From an uncultured Collinsella sp. (GTDB lineage: Bacteria > Actinomycetota > Coriobacteriia > Coriobacteriales > Coriobacteriaceae): a stretch of 49,104 bases of DNA. The stretch is taken from NCBI GenBank assembly GCA_959027945.1, contig CAUFRO010000015.1:1-49104 (forward strand), written 5' to 3'. Both the position numbers and the translations under genes were made by a program. The notes below the pieces were generated by a model. That model saw only the letters and a list, made by a program, of their open reading frames with translations, made no database searches and was not told the DNA's origin. Positions 42,583 to 49,104 of the stretch are shown piece after piece (the first letter of the stretch is position 1; every line of letters begins with the position of its first letter).

Positions 42583-43602
42583 CTATCCCAACTGGAAGAA
42601 CAGAGCAAGGCCAACGGCACCAAAGGCCGCAGCGATAATCCAAAAACGGATGACGACCTTGGTCTCGGCCCAGCCCTTCTTTTCGAAATGATGATGGATG
42701 GGCGCCATAAGGAAGACGCGCTTGTGCGTAAAGTGGAAATAGACAACCTGAATCATGACCGACAGGGTCTCAACGATAAACAGGCCGCCGATGATGAGGG
42801 AAACGACTTCGGTGTTGGTCATGATGGACGTGCAGGCAAACGCGGCGCCCAGGGCAAGCGAGCCGGTATCGCCCATAAAGATGCTCGCCGGATAGCAGTT
42901 GAACCACAGAAAGCCCAAGCAGGCACCGGCACATGCGGTGCAGAAGATGGACAGGTTCACGTCTCCGTGCAAAAACGCCATGGCAGCCATGGCGAGCATG
43001 GCAATCATGGAGGTGCCACCAGCAAGACCGTCAAGGCCATCGGTCAGGTTCACGGCATTAGAAAGACCGGCGATCATCAGCCAGCAAAAGACAATGTAGA
43101 GCCACGGGAACGAAAGGCCGCAGATGGTGGTCGAAAGAACACCGAGGTCAATCGTCAGGCCGCCGGGAAAACGAATCTCGGGGGCGACGCCGCACCAGTT
43201 GACGGCAAGTACCGTAAAGGTGACACAGATAATGGTTAGGCCGATCATCTTGGCATGAGGCGTCAGACCGAGCGAGCGCCCATGCGTAACGGAAGTCAGG
43301 TCGTCGATCAGGCCCAGCACGCCGGTCGCCAGCGTGGCGAGCAGCACGAGCACGAGCTCGGTGGTGAGCTTGCCCATCAGCAGGCAGGTCAGCGAGATCG
43401 CGACGAGAATGACAACACCACCCATGGTGGGCGTTCCCTGCTTAACCAAATGACGCTTGGGGCCGTCGGCACGAACCTGCTGGCCGATACCCTCGACCTT
43501 GAGCAGCTTGATCCACCACGGCATGAGCAGCAGCGCAATGGCAGCGGCGATGCCAAGCCCCAAAAAAGCCTGATACGTTGGATACGAGGGATTGCCGAAC
43601 AT
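42583..43602 (-). CDS. mraY: Phospho-MurNAc-pentapeptide translocase MraY
   Basis: Makes lipid I in the inner membrane from UDP-MurNAc-pentapeptide and undecaprenyl phosphate. 339 residues, about ten helices, with the catalytic motifs KQGTPTMGGVVI, VLGLIDDLTSVTHGRSLGL (Asp-Asp), NAVNLTDGLDGLAGG and FMGDTGSLALG, and the terminal APIHHHFEKKGW. The ATG is three bases after the murF stop. Confidence 0.97.
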   Translation of the reverse strand: MFGNPSYPTYQAFLGLGIAAAIALLLMPWWIKLLKVEGIGQQVRADGPKRHLVKQGTPTMGGVVILVAISLTCLLMGKLTTELVLVLLATLATGVLGLIDDLTSVTHGRSLGLTPHAKMIGLTIICVTFTVLAVNWCGVAPEIRFPGGLTIDLGVLSTTICGLSFPWLYIVFCWLMIAGLSNAVNLTDGLDGLAGGTSMIAMLAMAAMAFLHGDVNLSIFCTACAGACLGFLWFNCYPASIFMGDTGSLALGAAFACTSIMTNTEVVSLIIGGLFIVETLSVMIQVVYFHFTHKRVFLMAPIHHHFEKKGWAETKVVIRFWIIAAAFGAVGLALFFQLG

Positions 43603-43605
43603 GGG

Positions 43606-45030
43606 CTAGCACACACCTTCCACAAAGCGGTCGAGCTCAACAAAGCGGGAACCCTTGACCAGTACAACATCATGTTTTTCAAGCGCGCCGCCCATGCGGT
43701 CGAGCACCTGCTGATAATCGGAGAACACCTGGATGCGGTCCTCGTCCATGCCCATCATGCGCGCGGCATCGGCCATAAGCTGGGCCAGCTCACCACCCAC
43801 GCACGCCAGCATGTCGAGCTTCTTGGCGGCGGCATAGGCGCCCACGAGCTCATGCATGCGAGGAGCCTCATCGCCCATCTCGCCCATCTCGCCCAGGATC
43901 GCCATACGAGACCCCGTGCACGAAAGCGAGCACAGCAGATCGAGGCCAGCAGCCATGGATTCGGCACTGGCGTTATAGGAATCGTCGATGACGCGGGCAC
44001 CGCTCTTGGCGCGCTTGATCTCCTGGCGGTGACCGGTGATCGTGAGGCCTCTAAAGGCAGCATCGATCTGCTCGGGCGTCACGCCCAGGCGATAGGCAAC
44101 CGCGGCGGCCTTAACGGCATTAGGAACGGACTGCACGCCGGGGATGGCAAGCATGGTATCGATCGTCTCACCCTGGCCAAAATCGAGCGTAAAGACCGGA
44201 CGGCCCTCGTCATCAACACGAATGTCGCGGGCACGGACCTCATCATCGTCCGAGACGCCGGCCAGCATCACGTCGATACCAGCAGGCTGGGCGAACGTAT
44301 CGCGAATGAACGGCGTAAAGTCGTCCTCGCCGCCCAAAACCAGCAGCGGCAAGAAGTCGCCAGCGGCGCACATACCCTGGACAATCTCGGCCTTAGCGCG
44401 GGCGATGTTCTCGCGGCTACCCAAAATGCCGATATGAGAGGTACCAATCTTGCTCACGACGGCAAGGTTGGGATTGGCGGACTGGGACAGGCGCTCGATC
44501 TCGTGGAAATGGTTCATGCCCATCTCGAGCACCAGGACCTCGGTATCGGCCGGAGCGGAAAGCACCGTGAGCGGCATGCCGATCAGGTTATTGAAATTGC
44601 CCTTGGTGGCCCAGACACGATAGCGCTTGGCGAGCACGGCGGCGAGCACGTCCTTGGTCGTCGTCTTGCCGATGGAACCGGTAATACCAACGACCAGGCA
44701 GCCGAGCTCCAGACGGTACGTGTGCGCCAAACGCAGCAGAAAGTCCTCGGGATCATCGGTCAGCAGGATGGCACAGCCCTTGTCCTGCGCCAGCGAGACC
44801 AGCTCAGCCTCGGGCTCACGCGTCATTACGACGGCGCCGGCACCCGACTGGACGGCACGGGAAGCAAAATCATTGCCGTCGACGTTTTCACCGGGAAAGG
44901 CGACGAAAATCGTCCCTTCCTCGACCTGGCGCGAGTCGATAACGCACCCGCGGCATACCCGATCGGCTTCTCCCGTCACGGTTCGGGCCCCTGTTGCGGC
45001 CGCGAGGTTGTTGACGGCGATCTCTATCAT
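43606..45030 (-). CDS. murF: UDP-MurNAc-tripeptide-D-alanyl-D-alanine ligase
   Basis: Adds D-Ala-D-Ala to complete the pentapeptide. 474 residues: N-terminal substrate domain, ATP motif VVGITGSIGKTTTKD, TKGNFNNLIGMPLTVL, EMGMNHFHEIE, and DDSYNASAESM in the C-terminal half. MurE motifs (DNPR or its variants) are absent. GGGGAG lies before the ATG at 45028-45030. A gap of 127 bp separates it from ftsI, where murE sits in many other clusters; a TACAAT box (45068-45073, minus) may give it a promoter. Confidence 0.95.
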   Translation of the reverse strand: MIEIAVNNLAAATGARTVTGEADRVCRGCVIDSRQVEEGTIFVAFPGENVDGNDFASRAVQSGAGAVVMTREPEAELVSLAQDKGCAILLTDDPEDFLLRLAHTYRLELGCLVVGITGSIGKTTTKDVLAAVLAKRYRVWATKGNFNNLIGMPLTVLSAPADTEVLVLEMGMNHFHEIERLSQSANPNLAVVSKIGTSHIGILGSRENIARAKAEIVQGMCAAGDFLPLLVLGGEDDFTPFIRDTFAQPAGIDVMLAGVSDDDEVRARDIRVDDEGRPVFTLDFGQGETIDTMLAIPGVQSVPNAVKAAAVAYRLGVTPEQIDAAFRGLTITGHRQEIKRAKSGARVIDDSYNASAESMAAGLDLLCSLSCTGSRMAILGEMGEMGDEAPRMHELVGAYAAAKKLDMLACVGGELAQLMADAARMMGMDEDRIQVFSDYQQVLDRMGGALEKHDVVLVKGSRFVELDRFVEGVC

Positions 45031-45157
45031 TGCAGCTCCCCTGTAAACCTAATAATGCTATCGGCGTATTGTATCCCAGCGCCGCGCATGCGTGGTGCAG
45101 GGCATGTGAACACCCCTCATATGGGACAACAAACCACGCCCCAAAGATTGTAACCCC

Positions 45158-47023
45158 CTACTTCGTGTGCGGGATACCCAGCACGTCGAGCGCGTTGGCC
45201 ATAATGGACTGGAACGGCACCGCAGCGGCATCTGAGCCGCTCGGCGTTCCGTCGAGCGTGATATAGCACAGCACCTTGGGCGATTGTGCCGGTGCAAAGC
45301 CCATAAAGGACGACATGTAGTTCTCCTTGAGGTAGCCGCCGTTCTCGTCGGCACGTTCGGCCGTACCGGTCTTACCCGCCACGTCATAGCCGTCAACCGC
45401 GCCGCCAACGCCCGTTCCCTCGGACACGACCGTCTGCATGCACGATGTCACCTGGGATGCGGCGTCCTCAGAAATCGCGCGTTCGCCTTCGCCCCAGTCC
45501 TTCTCGTCGCCTTTGCTGGACTTATAGAAGTGCGGGGTCATCATCACGCCGCCGTTGGCGATGCCGCCCACGGCACGTGCGATCTCAATCGGCGAGACGG
45601 ACAGCGCCTGTCCAAAGCTCATCGATCCCAGCGTGGCGCCGTCATACTGGTCACGCTCCTTGACGATGCCCAGGCTCTCGCCCGGAAAATCGACACCGGA
45701 GCTGTGACCGATGCCCCACTTGTCCACATAGGCGGCAAAGTCGTCGGCACCGATCTTGCGCCCCACCAGGACAAAGCCCACATTGGACGAACGGCGCATC
45801 ATCTCGCGCACATCCATGGTCATGCCATAGTCGCGCTTATCGGCATCGGTAACGGTATCGTCGCCCACCTTGATGCTCGCCGGCACCTCAAACGACGTAC
45901 TCGATCGCACGACGCCCAAGTCGAAGCCGGCGCCCGCCACGAGCGTCTTAAAGACCGAGCCGGGCTCGTAGGCGTCAGTGACCAGGCGCAGGTTCATATC
46001 CTCGGTCTTGGCGTTCTCCAGATCGGTCTGGTCGTAGGTCGGGTACGAGCAGGCTGCGAGAATTTCACCGGTCGTGGGGTCGGTGACCAAAGCCGAGCCG
46101 TTCTTGGCCTTTGTCTTCTCGACAGCCTCTGTCAGAGCATCCTCAGCCGCACGCTGGATATTGACGTCGAGCGTCGTCACGATATCAACGCCGTCGACCG
46201 CGGCCACCTTTTTATAGGCACCGCCCGCGATATAGCTGCCGTCCCTCGCGCGCTCGCGTACGAGAGAACCGTTCGTGCCGGTCAGAAGCTTGTTGTATTG
46301 CTTTTCGAGACCCGTCAAGCCGTCGTTGTCCACATTCACTACACCCAGCACCTGCGATGCCAGATTGCCGTATGGATATACGCGCTTCATGGCCTGCTCA
46401 AAAAGCACGCCGGGCAGATTCTTCTTCTCCAGCGCCGCAGCATCGTCTTCGTCCACCTGGCGCTTGATATACACCCAGGTGCCATCGGACTCGACGAGCT
46501 TGCGGCAGGTCTTTTTATCGATTCCAGTTGCCTTGACCAGCGCCGACACCGTCTTGTCGACATCCTCGACAAGCTGCGGGTTCACGGCGATGTTGCGACA
46601 TTCGACCGACGACGCCAGCACGTTGCCGTTGCGGTCGTAGACGGTGCCACGTTTGGCATAGAGGGTCTGCGCAAGCAGGCGGCGCGCATCGGCACGCTCG
46701 CGCAGTTTATCGGCTTCGACAATTTGATAGTCGGCAAGGCGAAAGACGCCCAAGCCCAAGCCAAGCCCAATGAATCCCATGACGGCTTTGCGGCGAGGCA
46801 GAGGCGCGCCTGTGAGCCATTCGGTCGACGAACTCTTGCGCGACCTGGTGTTATGCACTTGAGGGCCGCCCGAGCCGCGAAGTCGCGACGCCGGGTCGTT
46901 GCCACGGGACTGCCCGGCGTTGTAAGATTGCCGACCCGTTCCTTGATAACCAGAACGTCCCCGCGACGAGGGACGTCCAGAACCGCGGCCCCCATCGGAA
47001 CCGCGGCGATAGTCATTTGTCAT
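45158..47023 (-). CDS. ftsI: Penicillin-binding protein, FtsI/Pbp2B type
   Basis: Septal transpeptidase working with FtsW. 621 residues: a 75-residue Gly/Ser/Arg-rich cytosolic N-terminus, one membrane helix (about 79-97), a dimerisation domain with KRGTVYDRNGNVLASS, and the transpeptidase domain with SxxK in EPGSVFKTL, SxN in RRSSNVGF and KTG in VAGKTGTAE. There is no PASTA domain. The ATG lies 18 bp after the ftsL stop with a weak Shine-Dalgarno, suggesting coupling. Confidence 0.95.
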   Translation of the reverse strand: MTNDYRRGSDGGRGSGRPSSRGRSGYQGTGRQSYNAGQSRGNDPASRLRGSGGPQVHNTRSRKSSSTEWLTGAPLPRRKAVMGFIGLGLGLGVFRLADYQIVEADKLRERADARRLLAQTLYAKRGTVYDRNGNVLASSVECRNIAVNPQLVEDVDKTVSALVKATGIDKKTCRKLVESDGTWVYIKRQVDEDDAAALEKKNLPGVLFEQAMKRVYPYGNLASQVLGVVNVDNDGLTGLEKQYNKLLTGTNGSLVRERARDGSYIAGGAYKKVAAVDGVDIVTTLDVNIQRAAEDALTEAVEKTKAKNGSALVTDPTTGEILAACSYPTYDQTDLENAKTEDMNLRLVTDAYEPGSVFKTLVAGAGFDLGVVRSSTSFEVPASIKVGDDTVTDADKRDYGMTMDVREMMRRSSNVGFVLVGRKIGADDFAAYVDKWGIGHSSGVDFPGESLGIVKERDQYDGATLGSMSFGQALSVSPIEIARAVGGIANGGVMMTPHFYKSSKGDEKDWGEGERAISEDAASQVTSCMQTVVSEGTGVGGAVDGYDVAGKTGTAERADENGGYLKENYMSSFMGFAPAQSPKVLCYITLDGTPSGSDAAAVPFQSIMANALDVLGIPHTK

Positions 47024-47040
47024 ACTCAGCTACCGTCTTG

Positions 47041-47511
47041 CTACTGAGCGGTCGCGGTCGCGTTGGCGCCCGCGGCTGCATCCTGCGAATAGTCAAGTGT
47101 AACGCTCTCGCTGGGCTCCACCATGCCATAAGCGCCCGCAAGGTCGCGAATGCGCGTGTCGGCGCCATAGACCGAATGCATGACCTCCAGGTCGGAGCTC
47201 TCATCGGTCGCCTTTTCGAGCGTGTTGGTAAGCTCGGCGTTGCTGTTGAGCACCTGGGCCGTAACGCCGGCGAGCGCCACGCGGGCGACGCCGATCGTCA
47301 TGAAGATAGCCGCAATGATGCAAAACGTTTTAAGAACGCTCATGAAAACCGGGCTTACCGCCTGGTTTGCCTGACGGCCCGCGCCCGTGTAGACATCAAA
47401 GCGCGGCGTGCGCTGCTCACGGGGAGCAACAGGGGCCTGCGGCGTCTCACGATAGGCGGGCATGGCGTTCATATCATAGGCGAGTGCTGCGCTTGAAGTG
47501 TTGTAGCCCAT
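47041..47511 (-). CDS. ftsL: FtsL-like division protein
   Basis: Probable divisome scaffold protein. 156 residues: cytosolic N-terminus of about 55 residues, one membrane helix (about 58-80, VLKTFCIIAAIFMTIGVARVA), then a short coiled coil with heptad-like pattern (NSNAELTNTLEKATDESSDL) and a Thr/Ala-rich end. Identification rests on topology and its place between rsmH and ftsI, since FtsL sequences are poorly conserved. GGAGG lies nine bases before the ATG. Confidence 0.82.
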   Translation of the reverse strand: MGYNTSSAALAYDMNAMPAYRETPQAPVAPREQRTPRFDVYTGAGRQANQAVSPVFMSVLKTFCIIAAIFMTIGVARVALAGVTAQVLNSNAELTNTLEKATDESSDLEVMHSVYGADTRIRDLAGAYGMVEPSESVTLDYSQDAAAGANATATAQ

Positions 47512-47601
47512 GATATGCCGCCTCCCATCCCGAGTACGTTGGTAGTGTGTTTAAGCTTCGTTTATGGTGCGAGCGGGAGGTCCAATATCGCGCGGTCGCG
47601 C

Positions 47602-48567
47602 CTACAGACGCTGCGCCACGCGGATTTTGGCTGATCTCGCCCGAGGGTTGCGCTCAACCTCATCAGGCTGGGCAACCAAGGGTTTGCGGGTGATGACCTT
47701 GAGTATCGGCACGTTGCCGCACACGCACACCGGAATCTCCGGCGGACACGTGCACCCCTGGCTCATCTCCTTAAAGTGGTTCTTTACGATACGGTCCTCG
47801 AGCGAGTGATACGAGATGACGCAGATACGTCCGCCCGGGTTGAGCCACCTGGTGGCGGCATCAAGCCCTCGTTCGAGCACATCGAGCTCGTGATTGACCT
47901 CGATGCGAATGGCCTGGAAACTTTTCTTGGCCGGGTGTCCGCCATGCCGACGAGCGGCAGCCGGGATACCCGCCTTGATGATCTCGACAAATTGGCCGGT
48001 GGTTTCGATCGGTTCTTGCTCGCGGCGGCGCACGATCTCGCGCGCGATCTGCGAGGCAAACTTCTCTTCGCCGTAGACGCGTAGAATCCGGGCGAGGTCG
48101 TGTTCGTTATAGGTGTTGATGACCTCAGCTGCGTTTAAGGTGTTATTACCCGGATCCATCCGCATGTCCAATGGGGCGTCCTCGTTATACGAAAAGCCCC
48201 TGCCAGGGATATCGAGTTGCGGTGACGAAACGCCCAAATCGAACAGGAAGCCATCGACCCCGGGCACCTCGGCCGAGCAAAGCAGCTCGTCCAAGTCGCC
48301 GAAGTTGCCCTTCAGCAGCTGGTGCGGAACTCCGGGAACCTCGCGGTCCAGACGGGCGCCAGCGGCCTCGAGGGCCATGTCGTCCTGATCGACGCCGAGC
48401 AAAAGGCCCGTCTCCCCCACCTGCGCGGCCATCTTTACCGAATGGCCGGCACCGCCAAGGGTGCAATCGCAGACAACGGAGCCGCTCTTTAGCCGCAGCG
48501 ACTCAAGCACTTCGCCGAGCATGACAGGTTCATGCCGATATTCTTGTGTCAAGATCCCACGCTCCAT
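47602..48567 (-). CDS. rsmH: 16S rRNA m4C1402 methyltransferase
   Basis: Methylates C1402 of 16S rRNA (formerly MraW). 321 residues: EYRHEPVMLGEVLE start, SAM-binding DCTLGGAGHS, VDQDDMALEAA, FDLGVSSPQLD, GFSYNEDAPLDMRMD, and the SYHSLEDRIVKNHFKE motif. The start is uncertain: the ATG at 48565-48567 has only a distant AAGG. A TTG five codons later (48550-48552), which would begin at the conserved TQEYRHEPVML, has GGAG nine bases upstream. Confidence 0.95.
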   Translation of the reverse strand: MERGILTQEYRHEPVMLGEVLESLRLKSGSVVCDCTLGGAGHSVKMAAQVGETGLLLGVDQDDMALEAAGARLDREVPGVPHQLLKGNFGDLDELLCSAEVPGVDGFLFDLGVSSPQLDIPGRGFSYNEDAPLDMRMDPGNNTLNAAEVINTYNEHDLARILRVYGEEKFASQIAREIVRRREQEPIETTGQFVEIIKAGIPAAARRHGGHPAKKSFQAIRIEVNHELDVLERGLDAATRWLNPGGRICVISYHSLEDRIVKNHFKEMSQGCTCPPEIPVCVCGNVPILKVITRKPLVAQPDEVERNPRARSAKIRVAQRL

Positions 48568-48587
48568 CCGTTACCCGTGCCTTGCCC

Positions 48588-49022
48588 TTACGAGAAGAAG
48601 AGGTCCAGCAGGGCCTCATCGTCATCGTCCTCATCGGCCGCGGCGCGATCCCAAACCTCAAGGTGGTCGTAGTTGCCCACAACCGTGACCTCGCGGTCGA
48701 GGTTCGCCTGCTTGCGGAGAGACTCGGAAAGACCGATACGACCGGCGCCGTCCACGTCCATCGACGTGGTGCGCTTGTTGATCGCCCTCATGAGCTTCTG
48801 GTCGTTAATGTCACGCGGGTTAAAACCCTCGTGGCCCTCACGACCCGCGAAGAGTCCTTCGACCCACTTATCGAAGGCCTCGGCAGAGAACACGTACAGA
48901 GCATCGACATCCAGGGCTTTGAACACGCGAACGTGCTCTCCAAGTTCCTCGCGAAGGGGTGCAGGCAGGGACAGACGACCTTTTGCATCGAGATTGCGCT
49001 CGTATGCACCAGTCATTCCCAT
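48588..49022 (-). CDS. mraZ: MraZ transcriptional regulator
   Basis: DNA-binding repressor of the division cluster. 144 residues with two AbrB-like SpoVT-MraZ repeats: GAYERNLDAKGRLSLPAPLRE and the second about MDVDGAGRIGLSESLRK. An acidic tail (DEDDDDEALLDLFFS) follows. GGAGG lies six bases before the ATG at 49020-49022. It is the first gene of the cluster, 20 bp ahead of rsmH. Confidence 0.96.
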   Translation of the reverse strand: MGMTGAYERNLDAKGRLSLPAPLREELGEHVRVFKALDVDALYVFSAEAFDKWVEGLFAGREGHEGFNPRDINDQKLMRAINKRTTSMDVDGAGRIGLSESLRKQANLDREVTVVGNYDHLEVWDRAAADEDDDDEALLDLFFS

Positions 49023-49058
49023 GTGCGCCCTCCCCTCGGTTACTCAGATGGCACGTAC

Positions 49059-49096
49059 GCGGGGAACCACCCCGCCTGTCGACGTCATTAATAATA
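49059..49096 (-). promoter_or_regulatory. mraZ upstream region: -10 box and stem-loop
   Basis: On the minus strand a TATTAT -10 box (49091-49096) lies about 70 bp before the mraZ ATG, so the -35 is beyond the window. A GCGGGG / CCCCGC hairpin (49059-49075) lies in the leader. MraZ represses its own operon in other bacteria, so its target may be here, but no clear repeat set is visible. Confidence 0.45.
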
Positions 49097-49104
49097 TGGG
49101 GAAC

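Overview
The window reads as a chromosome segment of a Coriobacteriia actinobacterium, most likely Collinsella or a close relative. This is inferred from GC-rich coding sequence with strong C-ending codon preference, the division gene set (SepF and DivIVA present, no ftsA beside ftsZ), class A RNase P RNA, and overall protein character. No taxonomic search could be run. It is almost entirely ordinary chromosomal DNA: no insertion sequence, prophage, tRNA, rRNA operon or CRISPR array was seen.

Layout. 1-2.9 kb: RNase P RNA (minus, cut by the window edge), ribosomal protein S1 (rpsA, TTG start) and a divergent HAD phosphatase. 3.1-9.3 kb: a CyuA-type cysteine desulfidase, rpiB, ndk, and argG - a 56-residue small ORF - argH. 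9.8-16.7 kb: a Cof-type HAD phosphatase, polA, an M18 aminopeptidase, yaaA and a membrane-anchored hypothetical. 16.8-19.3 kb: a TPP riboswitch, thiC and thiD. 19.3-22.4 kb: an SGNH hydrolase, a PARG-like (TIGR02452-type) protein, a BI-1 family membrane protein and a small hypothetical. 22.7-25.2 kb: a PiT phosphate transporter with its DUF47 partner, then a nitroreductase with odd base composition.

From 25.4 kb to the right edge every gene is on the minus strand. Read in transcription order this is the division and cell-wall cluster mraZ-rsmH-ftsL-ftsI-murF-mraY-murD-ftsW-murG-murC-murB-ftsQ-ftsZ, followed by pgeF (ylmD/yfiH), the whole phosphate operon pstS-pstC-pstA-pstB-phoU, and then yggS-sepF-yggT-divIVA. 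In many Gram-positive bacteria the ftsZ-ylmD-ylmE-sepF-ylmG-divIVA block is continuous. Here the Pst operon lies inside it, with the pstS start overlapping the pgeF stop.

The less ordinary points are: the Pst operon embedded in the ylm block with a tandem CGTAAA site in front of pgeF; a yggT gene with no ATG, GTG or TTG start near its expected N-terminus, in frame with the sepF stop; a PARG-like protein whose motif reads QEA instead of QEE; three long nested palindromes between genes; a nitroreductase whose codon use drifts from T-ending to C-ending along the gene; and an unlisted 56-residue ORF between argG and argH.
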